Source: a virus. From it: a stretch of DNA of 64,000 nt. This document shows, piece after piece, positions 9,501-16,883 of this stretch. The position numbers and the translations under genes were made by a program. The notes under the pieces are model-generated. The model searched no databases. It had not been told where the DNA came from and saw only the letters and a program-made list of their open reading frames with translations. Each line of letters opens with the position of its first letter. Within the stretch, counting starts at the first letter, position 1. The DNA is taken from the IMG/VR virus record IMGVR_UViG_3300030041_000022, positions 1-64,000 of that record; one strand, written 5' to 3'.

Positions 9501-9779
9501 CAAGCCGGCCGCGGTGGTCGTCGATGCCGGGGTGCCGACGGGCACTTGGGCCGTGATCACCGACGCCCCGACGCTGAGCACCTCCGTCCCATTGACCACC
9601 ACGCCGATCTTGGATGACGTGGTCGCCTGGGTCGCATAGAAGCCGATGCGATTCGATGCGGTGGCAGCGGTGACATCCCCGTTCCCGTCCGCGATTGGGA
9701 AGGCGAAGGCCAGGGCCGCGGCACTGCCGAGGATCTGGAGACGAGCGCCGAGCTTCAGGAGGAGGGATTGGGCGGCCAT
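6564..9779 (-). CDS. Large fibre protein with YadA-like head repeats
   Basis: 1071 residues, Gly/Ser/Thr/Asn-rich with almost no Cys. Two separate blocks (about residues 235-395 and 730-890) carry left-handed-roll repeats like those of trimeric autotransporter heads, for example NNTLLGNGPGAAL, NTFIGSSAGYY, NTAIGYDSGN and NIFLGYGSGD. Each block follows a STTLAGLNIGQGS-type segment, so most of the protein is an internal duplication. The C-terminus (TSNYTMLASDYTIMGD to YDGTEWRVL) resembles a tail-fibre terminal domain. The N-terminus has a hydrophobic helix (LGSAAALAFAFP). Probable trimeric receptor-binding fibre, the main surface candidate of this cluster. Confidence 0.85.
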   Translation of the reverse strand: MAAQSLLLKLGARLQILGSAAALAFAFPIADGNGDVTAATASNRIGFYATQATTSSKIGVVVNGTEVLSVGASVITAQVPVGTPASTTTAAGLNIGQGSTPTSPNNGDIWITSAGMYAQVNGGTVGPFGTGGGGVTSVGLALPAIFTVTGSPVTASGTLTGTLATQTANYVWAGPTTGAAAAPTFRALVAADLPSSVITGSGTSGELVYWNGTETVTGSSTLRYTTGAGVTCNQPNTTATETWGANAGNTTMTGANNTLLGNGPGAALTSGGSNVMIGVSAGAAITGTSGSTLVGYHAGGAYAGGPNTFIGSSAGYYNAGSQNVAVGLSALEGATGGGSSGSYNAAFGAGALTATTTGQYLVGMGYDAGESNTTGSYNIFLGALSGDSTAAGASNRLVAGSLSAPISTVFIGNGETAASPQAVVYNATGGSGANVAGASYTIAGGIGTGTGAGGAVIIKTAPVGTSSSTPNTLTTRWTVGGDGGTTWTGIATTSAPALSPSNSGTIYYDDTLQGFYASVNGGAYASLSGGGGNISGSCSGSYPSGAPLAVASATIANTIVFPLALSWGNGSALDSFFTVISPLAGYAWAWQSSDVYNQNFQRWSNTAGNTFGFGTPANGGADDGSFHFWASVSGTYTTWMTATPSVPSVTFSYEVLTPASTTTLAGLNIGQGSAPTTPVNGDVWITSAGMYARVNGATVGPFGAGGGVTGSGTSGEVTYWNGTSTVTGSTLFTFSATTGLHSNISGVATNEFFGSGAGSASVTGNHNTLVGNLAGAGIVGTSDNTIVGYNSGHASSGADNVFVGSQVAPTATSSAGNVCIGFQAGFSLTTSGDNTLIGLGSGYNMTGIGNTAIGYDSGNQTTTGTYNIFLGYGSGDSTAVGASNRFVAGGNSAAIGNVFIGNGETNAAPQAIIYNATGGSGANIAGASFTIAGGIGTGTGVGGNIIFRVASATTSSSTPNALTTLFTINQALYATFACAVAYPISTKTSNYTMLASDYTIMGDTSSSAFQITLMASPPTGLIVNVKMIGSGTYNLTIAPSAGTIDGSSTIVVSTVNVNYTMQYDGTEWRVL

Positions 9780-9819
9780 GGGAAGTCCAGGGGTTGGAGG
9801 TGCTCAGGTCAGGACGCGG

Positions 9820-10296
9820 CTATTCCGCGTCGTCGTCCTCAGAGCCGAGGTCGAAGCCCTCGATCAGGCTGGAGGTGTGCTCGTCGTTGTTCGGCAGGAG
9901 GCCCCAGGCAATGCGATTCTTGAAGGCGAGCTTGAGTCCCTTCTGAGCCAGGTCGCGCTGCTTGACGGTCAACTCGATGACGACTGTCCCGGTCTTCCAG
10001 GCGTTCCACGCTTCATCCCACGCGATCTTGCGCTTGGCTTCGTCGATGTCGCCCTGCTTGTACAGTTCCGCCTTCTCGAAATCGTAGGCGTCTGTGCGCG
10101 CCGGATTCTGCTGCTTGAGCAGCTTGCGGAGCTTGCATCCCTTCTGGGAGTCATGAGCGTCCGGGAAGACCTTCTCACTCTGGACCACCCCTTCGAGCAG
10201 GTAGGCGCCACCACGCGTGAGCATGATGCGGAGCTTGGGCTTGGGGGAGGGATTGTCCGCGCTGGGCGCGGGCATGGCTGCGGCGGCGGTACTCAT
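9820..10296 (-). CDS. Hypothetical protein, 158 aa
   Basis: A Pro/Ser-rich N-terminus is followed by KPKLRIMLTRGGAYLLEGV, a long charged helical part (KLRKLLKQQNPARTDAYDFEKAELY) and an acidic end (LGSEDDDAE). It lies between the large fibre and the 274-residue GDLSGTYPNP protein. An assembly chaperone or minor structural protein would fit the place and charge pattern, but this is inference. Confidence 0.65.
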   Translation of the reverse strand: MSTAAAAMPAPSADNPSPKPKLRIMLTRGGAYLLEGVVQSEKVFPDAHDSQKGCKLRKLLKQQNPARTDAYDFEKAELYKQGDIDEAKRKIAWDEAWNAWKTGTVVIELTVKQRDLAQKGLKLAFKNRIAWGLLPNNDEHTSSLIEGFDLGSEDDDAE

Positions 10297-10346
10297 CGGA
10301 TTCTATTCCTCGCGATGGGTGGGGATGATCGGGCGGAATGCGTCGA

Positions 10347-11171
10347 TCAGAAGACTCGGCTGCGGATCTTGGCCGACCAGCCGGTGGTAGCCGGGGTGCA
10401 GACCAGGTTGATCGCGCCGCCGGCGATGGTGATAGTCAGAGGGCAGTCGAAGGTGCCGCCGGACGGGGGCCCGAGCACGATCCCGTATTCGCTCCAGACC
10501 GGAGTGGTTCCGTCGTTGACGTTAGCACGTAGGCTCGTGCTATAGCGGGTAGACCCCTTGATGAGCTCGATCTCCCAGAGCACATCGGTATAGGTCGCGG
10601 TGGCAGCGCTATCGATGACGGTGGCTGCGGCCGGGATCGAGGCGACGGTGAGCGTGCCACTGGTGCGCGGGCCGACGAACGGATTGGGGTATGTTCCCGA
10701 CAGATCGCCGCCGGCAGGCCCTGTGGGAGATCCGCCTCCGCCTCCGCCCGTCTCGCCGATCCAGTTCGCTTCACCATCGGACAAGACGATGTTGTAGAAG
10801 ACGAGGAGGACCCACGGCATGTTGCGTCGGGACAGGTCCCCGTACTGCTGCACCATGATCGGGGAAAAGAAATAGCTCGGGTTGGCTGAGAAGAAGACCT
10901 GGGCGTTAGCGATGGCTTCAATGATGGTGCGGCCAGTGAAGGCCTCCGCCTTATATGGGTTGGCCATCGTGGTGGTCGACCCGGTCGTCAATGTCATGCC
11001 AGCGTTGAAGTTCAGGCCGGTGCGCGGGTTGTCATTCGCGCAGAAGACCGGGCCCTGCACGATGTCGCTCAGGTAGGGCGCCAGCGCCGCATTCAGCTGG
11101 GTGATCAGGCCGGATTGGACCGGGGTGTCCTGGATCGTATCCGCTTGCACTGAGAGGGAGATAGTACCCAC
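10347..11171 (-). CDS. Fibre/tail-type protein with GDLSGTYPNP motif
   Basis: 274 residues. The N-terminal half (VFCANDNPRTGLNFNAGM to NWIGETGGGG) ends in a Gly linker followed by GPAGGDLSGTYPNPFV, a repeat motif common in phage tail fibres and collar proteins. The C-terminal half is beta-rich (EIELIKGSTRYSTSL, ITIAGGAINLVCTP) and ends KIRSRVF. It may form part of the spike or fibre base together with the neighbouring 1071-residue fibre. Confidence 0.75.
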   Translation of the reverse strand: MGTISLSVQADTIQDTPVQSGLITQLNAALAPYLSDIVQGPVFCANDNPRTGLNFNAGMTLTTGSTTTMANPYKAEAFTGRTIIEAIANAQVFFSANPSYFFSPIMVQQYGDLSRRNMPWVLLVFYNIVLSDGEANWIGETGGGGGGSPTGPAGGDLSGTYPNPFVGPRTSGTLTVASIPAAATVIDSAATATYTDVLWEIELIKGSTRYSTSLRANVNDGTTPVWSEYGIVLGPPSGGTFDCPLTITIAGGAINLVCTPATTGWSAKIRSRVF

Positions 11172-11202
11172 GGGGTGTATCCTGCAAAGAAAAGAGGGGC
11201 AA

Positions 11203-12987
11203 TCAAGGAGCGTTTGCGCTTACGTAGGGTGTTCGTTCGATCGCGTCACGCAGTTGGGCGCTGACCATCTCGTAGGAGAATTGCCGAAGCGCCGCGCGGC
11301 GGGTGCAGTTGAGCGGACTCGCGATCAAGGTGTCGCGGATCTTATCGGCGACACGGTTGATTGGGGCCAGATCGTTCGGTTTGCGCAGAGAGCCGAAGGG
11401 GAAGGCAAGGCTCCGCTCGGGGCAGATGTAGCGCTCGGTGGTATGCAGAGACGAGTTCGCCACCAGGAGGCAGCCGGAGATCGCCGCTTCTGCCATCACC
11501 AGGGAGCACGCCTCGCTCTGGGTGGGAAACACGAAGAGATTCGAGACCGAGAAGAGGTCCCTGATGGTGGCCTGGGTGACCCCGACGCCGGCGGACTCCG
11601 GGAAGATCTCGCTGGTGATCGCCAGGTGATCGCCAGGCATCCCCGCAGCGATGGCCCGGTCCCGGCAAGCGGTCAAGGCGGCGCGCTCGGCATCCCCATT
11701 GGCATGGGCCGTGGCGAGTACCAGGCGGCAGGATAGGCCGAGCTTGGTCAGATGCCCGAAGACATCGATGATCTTGTCGACGCCCTTGAATCCGAGACGG
11801 GTCGCGGAGACAGGATAGATCTGGACCACGTCGGCGAGATGGAGGCCGTAGGCCCGGATAATGTGCGCGGCGCGCTCGTCGAAGGTGCCGAAGGTTGTCA
11901 CGTCGCGAGCGTTGGGGCAGACCAGGACGTTGGAGGGATCGGTGTCGTAGTAGGCCGCCAGATAGGGCCGGTCGGCGTCGTTCAGGCAGAGCAGGCGATG
12001 CCCGTAGGGCAGCGTGGTGCGGTTACGTACCGCGTCTCCACCGGTCGGACGCACGGTCGCCGCGGCACTATGGCAGCAGTGCAGCCAGCCGAAGCCGGGG
12101 AGCTTGGAGAGCTGCCAGATGGCAGCGGTAAGCGTGGCATAGGAGGCCTGGAACAACAGGTCGTGGGTGATCACCGTGGCATTGCCGAGCTTGATCAGAT
12201 TCTGCCGGATCACGCTGACCAGTTGATCGACTACCACAGGATCGATGCGATCATCGCGCCAGATGACAGCGGGGATGATGGGAAGGATCTCGACATTCGG
12301 CGGAAATGCAGGGGCCTTGGCGATATTCGTGCCCAGGTGCACCCAGATCTGCACGAGCACAGCCGGATTGCTCGCGAGCATCCGCGCCTGGTCGGTGATG
12401 GCGGTGGAGAGGCTGTAGGAGGGATCGAAGTTGGCCAGGCTGGTCATCAAGACGATGCGCCGACGGTAGCTGAGCGTGGCGCCTTGCTTGATGAGGAGAT
12501 TGGCTTTCTTCTCTTCGCATGTCGTGCAGGGTACATCCTCGGGCGTCCCGGCTGCCCCGGCCGTGGGAGCGGGAGTACTGGAGTCGACAGTGGTCGGTAT
12601 AACAGGCTTGAAATCGCTCGCTTTGCGCAGCGCTACCGGAGCAGGCGCCGGAGCAGCCACGGGAGGGACACTGAGCAGCTTGGACAGTGCCGGGGCTCCA
12701 TACATGTAGAGCCACAATACCGCCCGAACCGGAACATAAGCCGCGGCAGTGGTGAGGAACGCCGCGACGACGGGACCACCGACAAACAGATCGAGGCAGA
12801 TGAGGAGGAGGCAGATCCACCAGATATTGCAGGTGTGGCAGAGCACCGGGTTGAGGAAGATCCGGCTCGTCGTCGTTTTTTGGAGGCGCGGCAGCAGCCA
12901 GGTGCGCAGCGGCGTGAAGATCGCCTCGAAATTCCAGATCCGGTGGACACCGGCACAGGCAAGGAAGAGGACGATGAGGTCATGCAT
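11203..12987 (-). CDS. Membrane-anchored glycosyltransferase (DUF1360-like segment + GT4-like domain)
   Basis: 594 residues. Residues 1-105 resemble DUF1360 membrane proteins: a hydrophobic start, then PLRTWLLPRL, a CHTC pair at 50-53 and two or three hydrophobic helices. A Pro/Ala linker and CTTC motif follow. The rest looks like a GT-B glycosyltransferase: VLMTSLANFDPSYSLSTA near the start and, near residues 470-540, a GT4-like nucleotide-sugar region (SNLFVFPTQSEACSLVMAEA, GCLLVANSSL). Expected to transfer a sugar at the membrane. The Thr-rich surface protein downstream is a plausible acceptor by position only. Confidence 0.8.
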   Translation of the reverse strand: MHDLIVLFLACAGVHRIWNFEAIFTPLRTWLLPRLQKTTTSRIFLNPVLCHTCNIWWICLLLICLDLFVGGPVVAAFLTTAAAYVPVRAVLWLYMYGAPALSKLLSVPPVAAPAPAPVALRKASDFKPVIPTTVDSSTPAPTAGAAGTPEDVPCTTCEEKKANLLIKQGATLSYRRRIVLMTSLANFDPSYSLSTAITDQARMLASNPAVLVQIWVHLGTNIAKAPAFPPNVEILPIIPAVIWRDDRIDPVVVDQLVSVIRQNLIKLGNATVITHDLLFQASYATLTAAIWQLSKLPGFGWLHCCHSAAATVRPTGGDAVRNRTTLPYGHRLLCLNDADRPYLAAYYDTDPSNVLVCPNARDVTTFGTFDERAAHIIRAYGLHLADVVQIYPVSATRLGFKGVDKIIDVFGHLTKLGLSCRLVLATAHANGDAERAALTACRDRAIAAGMPGDHLAITSEIFPESAGVGVTQATIRDLFSVSNLFVFPTQSEACSLVMAEAAISGCLLVANSSLHTTERYICPERSLAFPFGSLRKPNDLAPINRVADKIRDTLIASPLNCTRRAALRQFSYEMVSAQLRDAIERTPYVSANAP

Positions 12988-12990
12988 GGG

Positions 12991-13776
12991 TTAGCCGAAG
13001 GTGAGTATGAGGGTTTCAGCGCCACAAGGGGCTTCGCCGGGAACACTGACGGTGCCGGTGATCACGCCAGCGACGCATGACAGGGCGCCGGTGAGAACCG
13101 GGCCATAGGTCGGTGATCCGGTGTTGCCCCCGGCGATCACTTGGTAGTCAAGCCCATTGAAGGTGACCTGGACATAGGAGTTACCTGCGAGGTTGCCCCA
13201 GGTCCAGGTGCAGGTATCTCCGCCGTCGCTCTGATAGGCTCCACCGAGCCACGCAGTGCTTGGGATCAGACACCCACCGCCGGGACCTGCACCCGAGCCG
13301 CTGAGTGCTACTGCAGGCTGGGCCACGCCGCAGGTGGTGCACGGGCCTGCTGCGGTCGTGGTGCTCGAGGTGCTCGAGGTGGTGAAGGTGATCGTGCTGG
13401 TCGTGGTCGTCGTAGTCGTGGTCGTGGTCGTGGTCGTGGTACTCGTCGTAGTCGTGGTGGTCGTGGTCGTCGTGGTCGCGCCGCAGGTGGCCGGACAGCA
13501 GGGAGTCGGCAGCGTGGGGAGCGTGAAGCAGACACACCCATTCTGCTGCTGCAGTGAATACTCGGTCGACGTGCAGGTCTCAAGGAAGGGGGCGCAGAGG
13601 GTGTTGTCGACGCAGGCCGTGTTGGTCGCGTCGAGCACCCAGGTCGAGACGCCTCCCACCAGGCCGCAGGTATAGCGCACCTGCAGGCAGCAGTTGGAGC
13701 CGCCGGGCGGTGTGGGCTCCGGGCAGGGCGCGGTGGTCGAGGTGTTGGGGCAGTTAGGGCAGGGCATCGGTACCAT
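12991..13776 (-). CDS. Cys-rich surface protein with long poly-Thr linker
   Basis: 261 residues. The N-terminal part has many cysteines (PCPNCPN, CCLQVRYTCG, CTSTEYSL, PCCPATCG). Residues 99-140 are almost only Thr with a few Ser. The C-terminal beta domain (TCTWTWGNLAGNSYVQVTF, ending LILTFG) has four more Cys. A two-domain disulphide-rich protein with a mucin-like stalk is typical of an exposed virion decoration. It lies 4 bp upstream of the membrane glycosyltransferase and overlaps the end of the gene at 13754-14719. Confidence 0.75.
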   Translation of the reverse strand: MVPMPCPNCPNTSTTAPCPEPTPPGGSNCCLQVRYTCGLVGGVSTWVLDATNTACVDNTLCAPFLETCTSTEYSLQQQNGCVCFTLPTLPTPCCPATCGATTTTTTTTTTTSTTTTTTTTTTTTTTSTITFTTSSTSSTTTAAGPCTTCGVAQPAVALSGSGAGPGGGCLIPSTAWLGGAYQSDGGDTCTWTWGNLAGNSYVQVTFNGLDYQVIAGGNTGSPTYGPVLTGALSCVAGVITGTVSVPGEAPCGAETLILTFG

Positions 13777-14719
13777 CCCCCAGGGCCCAGTCGTTCAGGG
13801 CGCCCATGTCAGTGGGGCGTGCGCCACCATCGCGGGTATCCATCAGCAGGGCCAGGTACCCTTTCAGACAGGCCTTTCCGCAGCCTCCGAGCGTGTCCGT
13901 CGGCCCCTTGGAGAAGGGGAAGATGCCGAGCACCTTCACATGCAGCGAGAAGACCTCATCGTGGTCGAAGCGCAGATAGGTCGGGGTCGGCCGGTAGTGG
14001 CCGCCGAAGACATACTGCTCGGCCGGATCGATCGAGGTGGTCGGGGCGCGCATGTCGGTCCAGCTCGCGTTGATCATCGGCGAGCCGTTCTTGTAGATCG
14101 TCACCTGGAACTGGTCGAAGGGTACCAGGTCGGAGAATTCATAGCTGACCCCCTGGATGATCAGGCAGCGGTCGGCGGGCACCTTGTAGGAGATGAGCAC
14201 ATAGTCGGTGGCGTAGTGCGGGAGGCAGAGCTCCCCGCAACGGTTGAAGGTCTTGGACCAGAAGTTCGGGGCCACGAACAACGGGATATGCATCTCCACG
14301 GCGATCTGGCGATCAGGATCACCCCCGAGCGGCTCCTGTTGATTCGCCCCGACCGCGGTGCCGCCGCTCGGGGTCCAGAGCTTCTTCGGGGTAAACCCGA
14401 CATCCGGAGCCCCAGCCCACATCAGCTCATCAATCGGCTTGTCCTGCTCGGGGGTTGCCGAGGGCATCGTCTCGACGTGTGCGAGCTGATGCTTCCAGAT
14501 CACCGGCAGGACATAGGGAACAGTGCTGCCCGGCAGCCGCAGTTGGACGCCGGGCGGGAACCCACGTGGTGCGGTGACCGTGCTGCTGGTGACGATGACT
14601 GCCGGGCGATTGTCCGGCAGGCGAGCGAGCGTGAGCGACTTGATCCCGGGCATCGCGCCGAAATCCCGGCGGAGCATCTGCAGCGCAGCCAGTAGGATTT
14701 TTGGCGAGGGTTCAGACAT
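13754..14719 (-). CDS. Candidate virion protein, beta-rich, 321 aa
   Basis: The ATG at 14719 (MSEPSPKILLAALQML) is preferred because it overlaps the upstream stop (ATGTCTGA). The middle and C-terminal parts are rich in strands: YVLISYKVPADRCLIIQGVS, FSDLVPFDQFQVTIYKNGSP, YLRFDHDEVFSLHVKVLG. The pattern of a dominant strand, 'kNGSP' turn and a second sheet is like jelly-roll or beta-sandwich virion proteins. It is the largest of a run of three co-transcribed genes with similar patterns (with 14712-15239 and 15248-15925). Exact virion position unknown. Confidence 0.7.
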   Translation of the reverse strand: MSEPSPKILLAALQMLRRDFGAMPGIKSLTLARLPDNRPAVIVTSSTVTAPRGFPPGVQLRLPGSTVPYVLPVIWKHQLAHVETMPSATPEQDKPIDELMWAGAPDVGFTPKKLWTPSGGTAVGANQQEPLGGDPDRQIAVEMHIPLFVAPNFWSKTFNRCGELCLPHYATDYVLISYKVPADRCLIIQGVSYEFSDLVPFDQFQVTIYKNGSPMINASWTDMRAPTTSIDPAEQYVFGGHYRPTPTYLRFDHDEVFSLHVKVLGIFPFSKGPTDTLGGCGKACLKGYLALLMDTRDGGARPTDMGALNDWALGDGTDALP

Positions 14720-15239
14720 CGGTGATGAACTCGTACTTGTCCTTCTCGGCGACATTCGGGTTGAGATACTGCCAGCCGAAGAGCCCGGCCACCACCATCT
14801 GCTGGATGATGTTGGTGCTCTTCGCCTGGATGATCAGGTTGTCCTTCTGCTCGATCAAGAAGAAGGTTTCGGCCGGCACCACAGGCCAGATGTTCGGGCC
14901 GATCTTGTTGACGTCCACGCCGGTCGGGATGGTCATGTAGGGTGCGATGGTGCCGTTGAGAATGAAACGCCATTGGATGCCGGCGAGCGTCGCATCACCG
15001 ACCACCGTGGTCACATACTTCTCGATGCGCCAGGTCCATCCAGGGATGCCTTGGAGATTGAGGACATTGGTCCAGCCCTGGCTCGAGGACAGCGGTGCGA
15101 TTGCCGTCTTGGTCAGGGTGTTGGACCACCATGTCGGATCCGTGTTCGACGGACGGCGGAATGGCAGCGACGACCGGATCAGGGCGTTCTTGAAGGTGGC
15201 GAGCGCGAGCTGTTCGTAGGGGAGCAGCGTCAAAGGCAT
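14712..15239 (-). CDS. Candidate virion protein, beta-rich, 175 aa
   Basis: Begins MPLTLLPYEQLALATFKNAL. The segment GIQWRFILNGTIAPYMTIPT closely resembles LWRFMFNGAIPFDLGPF of the next gene upstream, so these two are likely distant paralogues. It ends in a strand-rich part (ETFFLIEQKDNLIIQAKS). The stop overlaps the next start by 8 bases, showing translational coupling. Likely a structural subunit; role not assignable. Confidence 0.7.
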   Translation of the reverse strand: MPLTLLPYEQLALATFKNALIRSSLPFRRPSNTDPTWWSNTLTKTAIAPLSSSQGWTNVLNLQGIPGWTWRIEKYVTTVVGDATLAGIQWRFILNGTIAPYMTIPTGVDVNKIGPNIWPVVPAETFFLIEQKDNLIIQAKSTNIIQQMVVAGLFGWQYLNPNVAEKDKYEFITDV

Positions 15240-15247
15240 GACTGCTC

Positions 15248-15925
15248 CTAGTTCGCGGTGACGGAGGCCTTCGAGCCCTCATCACCGTACCGGAGCTTCC
15301 AATCCCATCCACGGAACTTCATGGCGATCGTGCTGGCAGCGCCGGCAGTCGTCGCGCGCTGGACCTGGAAATTGACCGTCTGGCCAACCGGGATGATCAG
15401 GAACATATCGGACGGTTGGGTCATGCTGCCGCGGTGCTCGCCGAACGGCCCGAGATCGAATGGGATTGCACCGTTGAACATGAAACGCCAGAGAATCGAC
15501 CCATCGTAGGCGAAGGCGGCATTGGTGACGTCGAAACCGTACTGGGCGAGGCGCCCATACCGTCCTTCTGGGGCGGTATAGGTCAGGACGGTATTCCACG
15601 CCCCGGCAGCAGCGGGCAGTGAGAACGTCGCCGACAGATCGATGTTGTTCGACCACGGCATCGGGGTGCTGTGGGCCGGCAGCGAGGCCGTGATCTGCAT
15701 GTTGCGCGCGATGCGCGCGAGGGCGGTCACCAGGTGATTGGCCCGCGCCTGGTCCTCGGGAGACGGAGGCGGCGCGCCGACCATGCCGGGGCTGTTGTGC
15801 TCGATCTTGTCACGGAAGTTCTGGACCCCTCCCGAATCCGGGAGGGCCAGGGGCGTGGTCAAATCGCTCTGCTGGCCGAACAGCCGGCCATTGTAGCCGA
15901 GACCGTGGTCGTCATTGCGCGGCAT
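15248..15925 (-). CDS. Candidate virion protein, beta-rich, 225 aa
   Basis: The N-terminal 70 residues are polar and probably disordered (HGLGYNGRLFGQQSD). A helix (LVTALARIARNM) and a beta-rich domain follow, with ILWRFMFNGAIPFDLGPFG and MFLIIPVGQTVNFQVQRAT. The 'WRF-NGAI' strand-turn pattern is shared with 14712-15239. Co-transcribed with the other structural candidates on both sides. Confidence 0.7.
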   Translation of the reverse strand: MPRNDDHGLGYNGRLFGQQSDLTTPLALPDSGGVQNFRDKIEHNSPGMVGAPPPSPEDQARANHLVTALARIARNMQITASLPAHSTPMPWSNNIDLSATFSLPAAAGAWNTVLTYTAPEGRYGRLAQYGFDVTNAAFAYDGSILWRFMFNGAIPFDLGPFGEHRGSMTQPSDMFLIIPVGQTVNFQVQRATTAGAASTIAMKFRGWDWKLRYGDEGSKASVTAN

Positions 15926-15960
15926 GGGGCCTCCTAGGGGTTACGACCGAAGCCGGGACC

Positions 15961-16506
15961 TTATCCCAGCTTGCGGTTGTACACCTTGAAGCCGCCCATG
16001 GTGACCCACACGTTGTTGTTCGACCCGGAGAGATCCGCCAGGGTGAACGACAGGGTGGTGTTGGCGGGCAGGAGCAACGGCTTGTGCAGCGGGCCCGGCC
16101 GCTCCGCGGTGCCGACCACGGTGTCGGCATTGACCGCGATGTTCTGCAGCTGACGGTCGCTCGCGTCCTGCTGCATGAAGATGGTGTAGGGACCATCGCT
16201 CACGCCCCGCATCGAGCAGGCGATGAACGCGCTGTCGGCTGAGATGCGGATCTGGTTGAGCGCGGTGCCATTCGCACCGAGTATCCCGTTCGGCGTTCCA
16301 GCGGCGCCATTGCTGGCGGTATTCTGGAAGGCGTAGAAGTACGGGATGACGTTGTCCTGTGGGAAGGCACCGAACACGTCAAAGATGCTTTGACGGACGT
16401 TCAGGAGGGCCTTGACCATCTCCACGATGCCGGGAGGGGCCTTACCAATCTGCTCGAGATGCTCGAGCTTCTTGATATCCTTGGTGTCGATATCGAGCAA
16501 ACCCAT
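15961..16506 (-). CDS. Candidate virion protein, 181 aa; first gene of the left minus-strand unit
   Basis: A short charged N-terminal helix (DTKDIKKLEHLEQIG) is followed by a beta domain: PYFYAFQNTASNGAAG, IRISADSAFIACSMRGVS, DASDRQLQNIAVN, HKPLLLPANTTLSFTLADLS and a terminal strand. AAAGGA precedes the ATG at 16506. It is the promoter-proximal gene of the 16.5-kb minus-strand unit, with a 120-bp divergent intergenic region upstream. Probable structural protein; family not named with certainty. Confidence 0.7.
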   Translation of the reverse strand: MGLLDIDTKDIKKLEHLEQIGKAPPGIVEMVKALLNVRQSIFDVFGAFPQDNVIPYFYAFQNTASNGAAGTPNGILGANGTALNQIRISADSAFIACSMRGVSDGPYTIFMQQDASDRQLQNIAVNADTVVGTAERPGPLHKPLLLPANTTLSFTLADLSGSNNNVWVTMGGFKVYNRKLG

Positions 16507-16577
16507 GAGGGTATCCTTTGCTGAGGAGGTGGCGCAGAAGCGCGAACACCGTGCACGCTATCAGGTATTCGCCTGAG

Positions 16578-16606
16578 TTGCAAGTTTTACTTGCGCTGTT
16601 TGTATC
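16578..16606 (+). promoter_or_regulatory. Divergent regulatory region: possible -35/-10 and GCAAGT/ACTTGC palindrome
   Basis: TTGCAA (16578-16583) and a weak TGTATC (16601-16606) are 17 bp apart, a possible sigma-70-type promoter for the plus-strand genes. Inside it lies a perfect palindrome, GCAAGT-TTT-ACTTGC (16580-16594), placed where a repressor would occlude the promoter. The region separates the two long divergent transcription units, and the first plus-strand gene encodes a Phd/YefM-like DNA-binding protein, which makes autoregulation plausible. Confidence 0.4.
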
Positions 16607-16626
16607 AGTCGTATCCTTCGCCCACC

Positions 16627-16881
16627 GTGCTCACCTACTCCATATCCGATCTGTTGCGTGGAGATATCGGGGAGATCTTCGGCATAGTCCAGCACCGGGG
16701 CGAAGAGATCACGATCACCCGCTTCGGTAAGCCGATCGTGCGCATCGTGCCGATTACGTCGGTTACTCACGCCGATAAATCTCTGACGGACCCCAGTGCC
16801 AATCGCAGTTCCATGTCGCTCGACAAGCTGACCTCGATGCCCGTCCCGCCGGATGCGATCCCACCACGAAAGAGGAAATGA
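16627..16881 (+). CDS. Phd/YefM-type antitoxin-like DNA-binding protein
   Basis: The start at GTG 16627 is preferred over a TTG at 16591 because homology begins there. Residues 3-45 (YSISDLLRGDIGEIFGIVQ, EEITITRFGKPIVRIVPI) match the Phd/YefM antitoxin pattern: an N-terminal dimerising DNA-binding fold ending in a 'ITRxGKPxxRIVPI' strand. About 84 residues, ending in a Pro- and Lys/Arg-rich tail. No RelE/Doc-type toxin follows, so it may act as a stand-alone regulator of the divergent region. It overlaps the next gene. Confidence 0.7.
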   Translation: MLTYSISDLLRGDIGEIFGIVQHRGEEITITRFGKPIVRIVPITSVTHADKSLTDPSANRSSMSLDKLTSMPVPPDAIPPRKRK

Positions 16882-16883
16882 CC

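Noticed and set aside
11752-13080. Plus-strand frame of 442 codons
   Set aside because: Antisense to the glycosyltransferase; no motif and no ribosome site.
13383-13482. Simple triplet repeat that might be a microsatellite or CRISPR-like array
   Set aside because: It is the codon repeat (GTC/GTG-type on the plus strand) of the Thr-rich linker, in frame with a good gene; there are no spacers or repeats of CRISPR size anywhere in the window.
13256-13675. Plus-strand frame with a poly-Val stretch
   Set aside because: It is the reverse complement of the poly-Thr tract of the 12991-13776 gene.
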